A stretch of DNA of 9,893 nucleotides from Chloroflexota bacterium (GTDB lineage: Bacteria > Chloroflexota > Anaerolineae > Promineifilales > Promineifilaceae), in NCBI GenBank assembly GCA_024640485.1, contig JAHEEY010000142.1, forward strand, positions 1 through 9,893, in the 5' to 3' direction. The translations under genes and the position numbers were made by a program. Below, one piece after another: positions 1 to 6,897 of the stretch (position 1 is its first letter; each line of letters opens with the position of its first letter). The notes under the pieces are model-generated. The model worked only from the letters and a program-made list of their open reading frames with translations. It ran no database searches and was not told where the DNA came from.

Positions 1-123
1 GACAACGTCTTCTACGGCGGCGACGTCCGCAGCCCGGTCCACATGGATATGGTGATCTACCGGCCCACGGTCCGTCTCGATGATCGGACCATTGTTGACG
101 CCGGACAGGTAAGGTTCCGCTAG
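1..123 (+). CDS. C-terminal end of an M29 aminopeptidase / NicX-like metalloprotein (5' end outside window)
   Basis: Frame 1 is open from the window edge to TAG at 121-123 and gives 40 residues. It contains SPVHMDMVI followed by a short beta-type tail (RPTVRLDDRTIVDAG). An HxD pair close to the C-terminus, followed by a strand and an acidic 'decorated' tail, is typical of the M29 family (thermophilic aminopeptidases such as AmpS/AmpT) and of the related 2,5-dihydroxypyridine dioxygenase NicX, where the His and Asp bind metal. The fragment cannot separate a peptidase from a ring-opening dioxygenase. The codon pattern and the compact stop suggest a real gene end. It lies 155 bases upstream of the transporter lipoprotein gene on the same strand, so it may feed the same pathway, but the gap contains a stem-loop. 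The family call is recognition from a short segment. Confidence 0.5.
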   Translation, partial: DNVFYGGDVRSPVHMDMVIYRPTVRLDDRTIVDAGQVRFR

Positions 124-132
124 AAAAACATA

Positions 133-182
133 AGGCGCTTCCACGAAACAGATCCGGCAAGAACGGTTTATAGGAAGCGCCT
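133..182. repeat. Perfect 10-bp inverted repeat (stem-loop) after the first gene
   Basis: AGGCGCTTCC at 133-142 is exactly complementary to GGAAGCGCCT at 173-182, with a 30-base loop. It begins 10 bases after the stop codon of the first gene. There is no T-run after the second arm, so it is not a classical intrinsic terminator. It could be a transcript-end or mRNA-stabilising stem, or a two-arm operator for the importer operon. The loop contains TTTATA, which could be a -10-like element, but I found no matching -35. Confidence 0.5.
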
Positions 183-198
183 CGTCCCTGATTAACAG

Positions 199-209
199 AG
201 GAGGTGATC
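199..209 (+). promoter_or_regulatory. Unusually complete Shine-Dalgarno sequence without a start codon behind it
   Basis: AGGAGGTGATC matches 11 consecutive bases of the complement of the usual 16S rRNA 3' end, far longer than a normal ribosome-binding site. No ATG, GTG or TTG lies at a usable distance: the next in-frame codons are ATA AAG GCA and the frame stops at 237-239. The first ATG is at 239. The real gene has its own site at 266-271. This may be a ribosome standby or pausing site, a relic of a lost leader peptide, or chance. Confidence 0.4.
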
Positions 210-265
210 ATAAAGGCAACTTATCTTTCTGACCAGTGATGAATGTAACATGTGGTTTGTGCTAC

Positions 266-271
266 GGAGGA
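266..271 (+). promoter_or_regulatory. Ribosome-binding site that sets the lipoprotein start at 279
   Basis: GGAGGA lies 7 bases before ATG 279. The frame can also be opened from a GTG at 252, but that would put the site inside the gene and add nine polar residues before the Arg-rich start of the signal peptide. ATG 279 gives a normal lipoprotein signal sequence. Confidence 0.85.
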
Positions 272-278
272 GATTAGC

Positions 279-1679
279 ATGTCAAGACGATTACCGAAAT
301 TTGTACTTTTCTTACTGATATTGTCGCTGGCCCTGGTTGCCTGCGGCGGGCAGCAGGTGGTAGAGGTGACCCGAGTGGTTACCGAGGTCCAGACGGAGAC
401 AGTGACAGAACAAGTAGAAGTGACCCGTGTGGTAACTGAGATGGAAACGGTGACGGAGGAAGTGGAGGTGGAAGTCACCCGTGTCGTCGAAGTAGAAGCG
501 GCCAAAGCTGAGCCAATCGTCATTGGCGCCACCGGCCCCTTATCGGCGCCAGGATCTGTGGGCGGCGGTATCGCCATGCAGTTCACCGCTCAGTTGGCAG
601 TTGACGAGATCAACGCCGCCGGCGGCATCATGGGCCGGCCGATTGAACTGGTCTTCGTTGATACCCAGGGCTTGCCGGAACGCGGCACCGCCGTTGCCGA
701 GCGCCTCATTGAGGAAGATGGGGCTGTTGGCATCGTCGGCGAGTACCACAGCGCTGTCGGCCTGACCATGATCGAAGTGTGCCATGAGCGGCACATCCCC
801 TGTGTATTCTCAGAAACTTGGAACGACAACGTCACCGCTGCCGGCTACGCTGAAGTGTTCCGGGTTGCTGTGACCTCGACTCTGGTTGCTTCTCAGCAGA
901 TTAACTGGCTGGATTCGCTGGGCCTGGAGTACATTGTCATCATCGCTGAGAATACCGACTACGGCGTGCCCGCCTCCGAAGCGCAGGTCAGCTTCATGAC
1001 CGAGCGGGGCATCGATTCAGATGTGTACTTCGCCGAGTTGGGTACAGAAGATTTCCTGCCGGTGCTCACCCGCATCCAGGGTGGAGAACGCACCCCGGAC
1101 GCCATCATGGTCCTGGTAACTGGCGAGACCAGCTACAACGTGGAACAGCAGATGGCGGAAATCGGGTTGGCTCCCACCGAGGAGACAATCTGTGTCGCCA
1201 ATCAGGTAGCCATCAATGCCGAATTCTGGGACAACGTGCCGGACGGCAACTACTGCGCCTACCTGCGAGTCGGCCTGACCCCAAGCAACTACAACGATAT
1301 TACCCAGGGTGTCGACGACGCCTATCGGGCACAGTTTGACCGCCCGGCGCCAAGCTATGCTCTGGCGACCTACGACAGTGTCTACATCATGGCGGAAGCA
1401 ATCGAGCGCGCCGGATCGACCGATCCTGACGCCATCATTGCCGAAATCGAAGCCACTGACAGGACGCTGGCCCAGGGCCGATACTACTTCCCCTACGGCC
1501 TGAACAATCCGGTTCCGGATGATCAGCCGGCATGGATGTGGCATCAATGGCCGGACGCCGCCGTTGTCATGCAGCAGTACTTCGAAGTGGGCCAGGACCC
1601 AGATGACGCCGCCGTTGTCTTCCCGGTCGCTTTCCAGACCCACGGTACCGCGCTCATACCTTTCGGCACCACACCCTAA
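279..1679 (+). CDS. ABC importer substrate-binding lipoprotein, branched-chain amino acid / amide (HAAT) type
   Basis: The 466-residue product captures the substrate outside the membrane and delivers it to the permeases encoded downstream. Residues 1-21 form a lipoprotein signal peptide (MSRR, then a hydrophobic core) ending in the lipobox LVAC, with Cys22 as the lipidation site. Residues about 25-78 are a repeated Val/Glu/Thr/Arg tether. From residue 79 the protein is a type I periplasmic-binding domain of the LivJ/UrtA/FmdD kind (Peripla_BP_5/6): PIVIGATGPLS, then AVDEINAAGGIMGRPIEL, then DTQG, with GEYHSAV around 154-160 as the usual ligand-site region. Length is typical once the tether is subtracted. 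It is the first gene of the importer operon and is followed by a strong stem-loop, an arrangement that often gives more binding protein than permease. The ligand cannot be read from the sequence; the nitrilase next door favours an amide or amino-acid derivative over plain leucine. Confidence 0.9.
   Translation: MSRRLPKFVLFLLILSLALVACGGQQVVEVTRVVTEVQTETVTEQVEVTRVVTEMETVTEEVEVEVTRVVEVEAAKAEPIVIGATGPLSAPGSVGGGIAMQFTAQLAVDEINAAGGIMGRPIELVFVDTQGLPERGTAVAERLIEEDGAVGIVGEYHSAVGLTMIEVCHERHIPCVFSETWNDNVTAAGYAEVFRVAVTSTLVASQQINWLDSLGLEYIVIIAENTDYGVPASEAQVSFMTERGIDSDVYFAELGTEDFLPVLTRIQGGERTPDAIMVLVTGETSYNVEQQMAEIGLAPTEETICVANQVAINAEFWDNVPDGNYCAYLRVGLTPSNYNDITQGVDDAYRAQFDRPAPSYALATYDSVYIMAEAIERAGSTDPDAIIAEIEATDRTLAQGRYYFPYGLNNPVPDDQPAWMWHQWPDAAVVMQQYFEVGQDPDDAAVVFPVAFQTHGTALIPFGTTP
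360..497 (+). repeat. Three 54-base (18-codon) tandem units encoding the lipoprotein tether
   Basis: VEVTRVVTE starts at residues 28 and 46, and VEVTRVVE starts at residue 64. The period is therefore exactly 18 residues, with units beginning at 360, 414 and 468; the third unit is incomplete. The bases have drifted at synonymous positions (CGA/CGT for Arg, GTG/GTC for Val), so the repeat is old and kept at protein level. The segment is rich in beta-branched residues and alternates charge, and it spaces the binding domain from the membrane anchor. Such tethers are frequent on Chloroflexota lipoproteins. Confidence 0.85.
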
Positions 1680-1686
1680 TTAGTGA

Positions 1687-1742
1687 CCCTTAGCCGCTGC
1701 CTTTCAGCCCTGAAATCAGTGCCGATCGGCAGCGGCTAAGGG
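1687..1742 (+). promoter_or_regulatory. Nested stem-loop between the binding-protein and nitrilase genes
   Basis: CCCTTAGCCGCTGCC (1687-1701) pairs perfectly over 15 bp with 1728-1742. Inside the loop TTTCAG (1702-1707) pairs with CTGAAA (1710-1715), stacking a second small hairpin directly on the first. No T-run follows, so read-through into the nitrilase and permease genes is likely. Family experience with binding-protein-first importer operons suggests a 3' end-protecting or partial terminator stem. The last five bases of the second arm, AAGGG (1738-1742), are also the only Shine-Dalgarno-like sequence before ATG 1754, so the folded stem could hide it. Confidence 0.75.
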
Positions 1743-1753
1743 CGATCTCACCT

Positions 1754-2569
1754 ATGAAGATCCTGGCCTATCAACCCCGAATTGAGCAGGTACGGACGGC
1801 GCATGATCGGCGGGCCCACGTGGGCCGGATGCTCCAGTTCCTGGAGGCGAAATGCCGGCAGGAGCCCGACATCGGCCTGATCATCCTGCCGGAACTGTGC
1901 ACCGTTGAATACTCGGTGCCCTCGTTCCAAACCCTTGTCGAGCTGGCTGAGCCGTTGGCCGGCGAGACTTTCACCGCGGTAGCAGCATTCGCCAAAAAGT
2001 GGGAGTGCGCTGTGTGCTACGGTTTCCCTCGGGTGGTGGACGGCGAGTACCGCATTTCCCAGCTGGTGGTGGGCGCATCAGGCCAGCTGATCGCCGATTA
2101 CGACAAGCTCCATTTGGCCAATTTCGGTGCCTCTATGGAGCCCGAGTATTTCAACCGCGGCGGCAAACTCGCCGTGTTTGAACTAAATGGGCTGCGGTTC
2201 GGCATCATCATCTGCTATGACTTCCGCTTTTCGGATTTGATCAAGCAGTTGGTGGAAGCCCATCAGGTAGACGTGATTTTGCATCCGGTCGCCTTCACCA
2301 AAGACGCCACCTTCGCCAGCTGGCATCCGTTTGTCATCTGTCGCGCCCTGGAGCACCAGGTCTACTTCTTGAGTGTCAACCGGGCTGGGGAAGCGTGGGG
2401 AAACTCGATTCTATGCCCGCCCTGGATCGACGATGACAAGAAGCCGCTGCTGTTCGGCGAGGATGAGGCCGCGGCTGTATTCCAAATTGATCCCGCCGCC
2501 ATCGCCGCTGCCAGAGCGATTTATCCATTTCGGGCTGACAGGCTGGCAGACTATTCGATACTGCCCTGA
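1754..2569 (+). CDS. Nitrilase-superfamily carbon-nitrogen hydrolase (amidase-like)
   Basis: The 271-residue cytoplasmic enzyme is predicted to hydrolyse a non-peptide C-N bond (amide, carbamoyl or nitrile). The nitrilase triad is visible: Glu47 in ILPELC, Lys118 in YDKLHL and Cys154 in IICYDFRF. The accessory Glu is probably Glu129 in EPEYFNRGG. The start MKILAYQPRI and the late SVNRAG / NSIL blocks are typical of the family, and the length is normal. Start ATG 1754 opens the family's first beta strand. Its ribosome site is weak (AAGGG, 11 bases upstream) and lies inside the preceding stem. The gene sits between the binding-protein and permease genes of one importer, so it probably acts on the imported compound. 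CYDFRF points to the omega-amidase/carbamoylase side rather than true nitrilases, but the substrate is not determinable. Confidence 0.88.
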   Translation: MKILAYQPRIEQVRTAHDRRAHVGRMLQFLEAKCRQEPDIGLIILPELCTVEYSVPSFQTLVELAEPLAGETFTAVAAFAKKWECAVCYGFPRVVDGEYRISQLVVGASGQLIADYDKLHLANFGASMEPEYFNRGGKLAVFELNGLRFGIIICYDFRFSDLIKQLVEAHQVDVILHPVAFTKDATFASWHPFVICRALEHQVYFLSVNRAGEAWGNSILCPPWIDDDKKPLLFGEDEAAAVFQIDPAAIAAARAIYPFRADRLADYSILP

Positions 2570-2648
2570 TGCCGGTAACGATCAACCATTGAGCACGGCA
2601 GCGCCGCACCATTGACCAGCCGCTTGCTACCGGAGAGAGGAGAAGAAG

Positions 2649-3893
2649 ATGGACAACATGGAACCAGCCCAGATCCTGCTAGGGACGATTCTCTGGCTGT
2701 TGGTCTGGGGCATATTGGGGGGCATTCGCACACCCAATGTATACCGGCACAAAAACTTGAACCCGGATGGCACCCGGGGGCTGGGGATTCTGGCCGGCAT
2801 GCTGGGCGGGCCTATCTTGCTGCTCCCATTGTGGTATTTTACCCCGGTTGCGAATTCAAAGATGAGTGCCGGAATCAGCATTCTCCTGCTCATCGGCCTT
2901 TACAAAGTATTTGCCCTGTATGACCCAAACAATTTGTGCGTCACCAGTTTCAACTATGTCATGAATCAGACCGCCAATGGGCTGCAGATTGGATTCATCT
3001 ACGCCCTGATGGCGGTTGGCCTCACCCTGATTTACGGTATTCAAGGGGTGATCAGTTTCGCCCACGGCCAACATTATATGATTGGCGGATTCATCTCTTT
3101 CTTCTTTCTCAAGTGGATGACCGAAACTGTGGGAGTGCCCGTCAATCCGCTGTTCGGCATTCTGGTTGCCGGCGCCGGCACCGCCCTGCTTGGGTTACTG
3201 TTCGAGCCGCTATTCCTGCGGCCCATGCATCAAGGCCAGATCGAGCGGCCCGGCGAATATGCCATTTTGGTCACCTTCGGGCTGGCTTTCCTATTGGAAA
3301 ACACCACGCTCTCCATTGTAGGGCCGTTTCCCCAAAAAGCGGCAGGCTACCTGCCCGGTACCGGTATGGTCTCCTTGGGCCCCTGGATGCTGGGAGGCTT
3401 TGAGCTTGGCCCGCTCCGTTTAGTAGCCGACCGGCTGGTCGCCGCCACCGCTTCGGTGGTATTGATCGGCGCCCTGCTCTTTTTCCTCAACCGCACCTGG
3501 GTAGGCCGGGCGCTGCGGGCCGTGTCGATGGACAAGCAGGCAGCTTCCGTTGCCGGCGTCAACCCCCTGCGGATGAATACCCTGGCCTTCGCCATCGGCA
3601 CCATGTTGGCGGGAATGTCAGGGGCGGCGCTGGTCCCTATCTTCTCCTGGGTGCCCTGGATCGGCGCGGAAGCCGCCGGGCGCAGTTTCGTTATCATCGT
3701 TCTAGGTGGCCTGGGATCGGTTCCTGGCGCGTTGTTTGGTGGGTTGATAATCGGCCTGGTGGAAGCGATGGGCACTGCCTGCTTCCCAGATCCCACGCGA
3801 GGGCTGGCCTACAAGACTGCCTTTGGCCTGGTGATCTTCGCCTTGATGCTGCTGTTCCGCCCCACCGGCTTGTTTGGCAGGAAGGAGAGCTAA
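2649..3893 (+). CDS. ABC importer permease, LivH-like, with extra N-terminal membrane segments
   Basis: This 414-residue integral membrane protein forms one half of the import channel. The LivH core starts near residue 106: NGLQIGFIYALMAVGLTLIYG, then GVISFAHG (133-140). The cytoplasmic coupling loop GRALRAVSMDKQAASVAG lies around 286-303, followed by VLGGLGSVPGALFGG (351-365) and the C-terminal LLFRPTGLFG. About 105 residues precede the core and hold roughly three additional hydrophobic segments (about 7-24, 45-63, 74-91); usual LivH proteins are near 300 residues and lack them. ATG 2649 follows AGGAG (2638-2642) at 6 bases; ATG 2658 is a possible alternative. The 79-base gap after the nitrilase gene holds only a weak 6-bp inverted repeat (CCGGTA 2572-2577 / TACCGG 2628-2633). 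It stops 1 base before the next permease. Confidence 0.9.
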   Translation: MDNMEPAQILLGTILWLLVWGILGGIRTPNVYRHKNLNPDGTRGLGILAGMLGGPILLLPLWYFTPVANSKMSAGISILLLIGLYKVFALYDPNNLCVTSFNYVMNQTANGLQIGFIYALMAVGLTLIYGIQGVISFAHGQHYMIGGFISFFFLKWMTETVGVPVNPLFGILVAGAGTALLGLLFEPLFLRPMHQGQIERPGEYAILVTFGLAFLLENTTLSIVGPFPQKAAGYLPGTGMVSLGPWMLGGFELGPLRLVADRLVAATASVVLIGALLFFLNRTWVGRALRAVSMDKQAASVAGVNPLRMNTLAFAIGTMLAGMSGAALVPIFSWVPWIGAEAAGRSFVIIVLGGLGSVPGALFGGLIIGLVEAMGTACFPDPTRGLAYKTAFGLVIFALMLLFRPTGLFGRKES

Positions 3894-3894
3894 C

Positions 3895-5370
3895 ATGGCA
3901 GCAACGAAAACCCCTACTCCCCATTACGAATACAAGAAGTGGCAGCTAGCTGCCTTGAGTGTCCTGATACCAGCCGCCTACGGCGCGGCCACGCTTTCGG
4001 CTTTGGTCGAATCGGTTGCCGCGGCATTCCTTTCGGTGATCCCGGACTCTGCCTCAGCCCTATTCCTGATACTGCTGCTTTTCACCCTGTTCCGATACGG
4101 TCTGATTGGCGCTGCCGCCGGCTACCTGAGAACGGGACAGAATCGAGGCGGCCTCTGGATAGCCACCGCCGGCGGCGGCATTATGGGTATCGTCACCTTT
4201 TTTGTCGCCAACATCTTCCTCAAGCTGCCGGTGAACGTCGGCCAGCTGCTGTTTGTGCTGGTGGAAAGCCTCGCTCTGGCGCTGGTCAGCGGCTTGGTTG
4301 TGGGCTGGGCACCCCGTTTCCCCTTCCGGCAGACAATGCCCCTGGGCTCCCTTCTGTACCTGGCCATCCTGGCCCCGGTTGCCCTGGCCAATGACTTCCG
4401 CGTTGGCGTGGTTACCGAAGCATATTTCCTGGCGATCATGGCCTCCAGCTGGGCGCTCTTAGCCGGTCTAGGCGGCCAGTTTTCCTTCGCCCATATGGCC
4501 CTGATGGCCATTGGGGCATACACTTCCGGCTTGCTGGGACGCGATTTCGGCGTGCCGCCGCTGCCGGGGATCATTGCCGGCACCCTGATGGCTGGGCTTG
4601 TCGGCTTGATCATCGGCGTGCTCTGCCTCCCCCTGCGCCGGGCTTATCTGGCGCTGTTTACCATCGCCTTTTCGGAGATCATACGCATCGTCTTGATCAC
4701 CGAATTCCAATACACCGAAGGCTCCAACGGGCTGCAGCTGGTCCATCTGTTCCCTGTGGGCGGCTTCGGCGACTATTACGTGATGCTGTTCATGTTCGCC
4801 GGTTCCCTGACTTTGATGTACGTGCTGGCCAACTCTCGCTTCGGCATGTTTTGGCGGGCGATTCGTGAAGACCAGGAAGCGGCGGCGGCGATGGGTGTGG
4901 ATGTGGTCCGTTACAAGGTCATGTTATTTGTGATTACCAGCATGATCGCCGGTATGGCTGGGGCGACTTTCTACCACACCATCACCATCATCACGCCCAC
5001 CAATATCGAGATATTGATCATGAGTACGGTGATCGCTATGGCGGTCATCGGCAGCCTGGAAATCCTGGCCGGCGCGGCGATCGGCGCCTTCGTCCTGCAC
5101 ATTTCTCTGGAACTGCTGCGGGAGATCTTCTTGCCTACATGGGCGGTCAACGCTCTGGTGAGCGTTGGGATTCCGGCGACTGAGAGGATACAGTTCGGCA
5201 CCTGGCGATTTGTGCTGTTCGGGCTGCTGTTGATGCTGACCCTCCGCTTCGCCCGCAACGGGCTGCTGTTCCCCATATTTGAACGGTTCAGCGGCAGTAG
5301 TGAAGCCCGAAAAGCGACGGTGTCCAAGCGGAATCAGGGTCCCGAAGCGATTGAAACGGAGGCGGTGTGA
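3895..5370 (+). CDS. ABC importer permease, LivM-like, with long N-terminal membrane extension
   Basis: This 491-residue integral membrane protein is the second channel half. The LivM core runs from about residue 150. GLGGQFSFAHMALMAIGAYT (191-210) is the family's signature stretch, then PLRRAYLALFTIAFSEIIRI, then the coupling loop RAIREDQEAAAAMGVD (321-336). In the late core, AMAVIGSLEILAGAAIG (381-397) replaces the usual MVVLGG-GT pattern. Residues 1-148 add about four hydrophobic segments (17-37, 54-76, 86-108, 117-138). E. coli LivM is also extended (about 425 residues), but less so. The C-terminal 30 residues are a polar tail. ATG 3895 follows AAGGAG (3882-3887) at 7 bases, only 1 nt after the previous stop; a TTG at 3874 is unlikely. 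Confidence 0.9.
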   Translation: MAATKTPTPHYEYKKWQLAALSVLIPAAYGAATLSALVESVAAAFLSVIPDSASALFLILLLFTLFRYGLIGAAAGYLRTGQNRGGLWIATAGGGIMGIVTFFVANIFLKLPVNVGQLLFVLVESLALALVSGLVVGWAPRFPFRQTMPLGSLLYLAILAPVALANDFRVGVVTEAYFLAIMASSWALLAGLGGQFSFAHMALMAIGAYTSGLLGRDFGVPPLPGIIAGTLMAGLVGLIIGVLCLPLRRAYLALFTIAFSEIIRIVLITEFQYTEGSNGLQLVHLFPVGGFGDYYVMLFMFAGSLTLMYVLANSRFGMFWRAIREDQEAAAAMGVDVVRYKVMLFVITSMIAGMAGATFYHTITIITPTNIEILIMSTVIAMAVIGSLEILAGAAIGAFVLHISLELLREIFLPTWAVNALVSVGIPATERIQFGTWRFVLFGLLLMLTLRFARNGLLFPIFERFSGSSEARKATVSKRNQGPEAIETEAV

Positions 5371-6116
5371 TGGACGGAAATGGTCAAGCAAAAACACTGG
5401 AACTAAGAGATTTAAGCAAGAGCTTTGGCGGTCTGCAGGCGGTCAACTTCGTTTCGACGACCGTGTCGTCCCCTTCCATCGTCGGACTGATCGGCCCAAA
5501 TGGGGCCGGTAAAACCACCCTGACCAACCTGATCGACGGTGTCTATGCCCCCACCGGCGGCGCCATCTTCCTGAACGGCGAGCGAATAGACGGGCTGCCT
5601 CCCTATCAGGTGGCTCGGCGCGGGATCGGGCGCACCTTTCAGGTGACCCGGGCATTTCGGCGGATGACCGTATTGGAGAACATGCTGGTGCCCGCCCTGG
5701 CGCTGCACCCCGCCGCCAATCGCCACGAGCTTGAAGACAAAGCGTATGAGATTCTCAAGTTTTTGACGGTGGAGCACCTGATAGGTGAATTTGGCCGCGG
5801 CCTTTCCGGCGGGCAGCAGAAGCTGCTGGAATTGGGCCGGCTGCTGATGCTGGACCCAGACTTCATCATCCTGGACGAGCCGTTTGCCGGGGTGCACCCT
5901 CGGCTTCAGGAGACCATCTACCAATACATCAACAAGGTCTATGACGACGGCAAGGCTGTCTTGCTGATCAGCCACGATATGAACGCCATTTTCGCGGTGT
6001 GCAAACGGCTGCTGGTGCTCAACTTCGGCACCTTGATCGCCGACGGCACACCGGACGAGGTCCGCCAGGACCCGGCAGTTATTGAGGCTTACCTGGGGGA
6101 GGATGAGGATGAGTGA
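5370..6116 (+). CDS. ABC importer ATP-binding protein, LivG-like
   Basis: The 248-residue cytoplasmic ATPase powers the two permeases. The motifs are in order: Walker A GPNGAGKT (42-49), Q-loop Gln91 in GRTFQ, signature LSGGQQ (145-150), Walker B FIILDEP (165-171) and switch His202 in LLISHD. The LivG-type C-terminus VRQDPAVIEAYLGED is present. Length matches LivG (about 255). ATG 5370 shares its A with the TGA of the upstream permease (TGATG), and GGAGG at 5358-5362 lies 7 bases before it, so translation is coupled. A GTG at 5367 would also open the frame but is less well placed. All residues needed for ATP hydrolysis are intact. Confidence 0.93.
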   Translation: MDGNGQAKTLELRDLSKSFGGLQAVNFVSTTVSSPSIVGLIGPNGAGKTTLTNLIDGVYAPTGGAIFLNGERIDGLPPYQVARRGIGRTFQVTRAFRRMTVLENMLVPALALHPAANRHELEDKAYEILKFLTVEHLIGEFGRGLSGGQQKLLELGRLLMLDPDFIILDEPFAGVHPRLQETIYQYINKVYDDGKAVLLISHDMNAIFAVCKRLLVLNFGTLIADGTPDEVRQDPAVIEAYLGEDEDE

Positions 6117-6867
6117 GTTGGAAAACACGAACCGAAGCGGCGACAGCCGCAATCCTGACAACATGATGCTCCAGGTACAGGAGCTGTATGCCGGCTATTA
6201 CCGCGATCTCCATATCCTCCAAGGGGTGAATCTCAGTGCCGAAAAAGGCAAGCTGACCACGGTGTTGGGCGCCAACGGCGTGGGCAAGTCCACCCTGCTG
6301 AAAGCGATCTACGGCTTTCTGACCCCGCAGGCGGGAAAAGTCCTCATCGACGGCAAAGATGTTGTCGGCACCCCTACGCATCAGCTGATCGACATGGGGC
6401 TGGCCTATATCCCCCAGCATACCGGCATCTTCAAATTCATGTCGGTGGAGGAAAACCTGATGATGGGGGCGTATACCTTCCGAAAAGATAGGGTCAGAAT
6501 GCGGCGGCGAATCGAAGACAATTATCAGCGATTCCCCATCCTGAAGGAAAAACGGCGGCAGTTGGCAGGAGAGCTGTCTGGCGGACAGCAGCGGATGGTA
6601 GAGCTGGGCCGTACCCTGATGACCGACCCCAAAGTCGTCCTGGTCGACGAGCCCACCGCCGGTTTGGCCAAGCTGCTCAGCGAAGAGGTCTATCAGATGT
6701 TGGTGGATCTTCGGGATAGAGAAGGCAAGACCATCATCCTGGTGGACCAGGAGATCCGGCAGGCATTGAAGATCGCCGATTACGTTTACGTGCTGGAGCT
6801 GGGCCGAAACAAATTCAACGGCCCTGCGGAAGAGTTCACCGACCTGGAAAAGGCGTTCTGGGTATAG
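6109..6867 (+). CDS. ABC importer ATP-binding protein, LivF-like
   Basis: The 252-residue partner ATPase. Walker A GANGVGKS (54-61), Q-loop Gln103 in AYIPQ, signature LSGGQQ (156-161) and Walker B VVLVDEP (176-182) are all present. The switch position reads LVDQE with Gln214 instead of His; LivF proteins normally carry LVEQN here, so this is a family trait and supports LivF over LivG. About 20 polar residues precede the first strand. Two ATGs compete: 6103 is directly attached to GGAGG (6098-6102), whereas 6109 lies 6 bases after it and is preferred. This start overlaps the end of the LivG gene by 8 bases. It is the last gene of the operon; only a weak hairpin (CTGGG 6858-6862 / CCCAG 6876-6880) follows. 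Confidence 0.92.
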   Translation: MSELENTNRSGDSRNPDNMMLQVQELYAGYYRDLHILQGVNLSAEKGKLTTVLGANGVGKSTLLKAIYGFLTPQAGKVLIDGKDVVGTPTHQLIDMGLAYIPQHTGIFKFMSVEENLMMGAYTFRKDRVRMRRRIEDNYQRFPILKEKRRQLAGELSGGQQRMVELGRTLMTDPKVVLVDEPTAGLAKLLSEEVYQMLVDLRDREGKTIILVDQEIRQALKIADYVYVLELGRNKFNGPAEEFTDLEKAFWV

Positions 6868-6897
6868 GCCGATTGCCCAGGCCGCAGAACGACGATC

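Noticed and set aside
221..586. Ser/Thr-repeat open frame on the - strand opposite the lipoprotein tether
   Set aside because: It is the reverse reading of the VEVTRVV-coding repeats; low-complexity, no ribosome site, and the + strand gene is clear.
2572..2633. CCGGTA/TACCGG inverted repeat and duplicated ACCATTGA before the LivH-like gene
   Set aside because: A 6-bp stem with a 50-base loop and an 8-base repeat are expected by chance in a segment of this size.
5412..6164. 250-codon open frame on the - strand across the LivG-like gene
   Set aside because: It is antisense to a gene with all ABC ATPase motifs and has no family resemblance of its own; it results from GC-rich codon structure.
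6748..6753. Missing switch His in the second ATPase (LVDQE) as a sign of inactivation
   Set aside because: LivF-type ATPases normally have Gln at this place (LVEQN), so it is a family feature.
6858..6880. Bidirectional terminator between the convergent importer operon and fusion gene
   Set aside because: Only five Watson-Crick pairs plus a wobble around the LivF stop codon and no T-run on either side; too weak to call.
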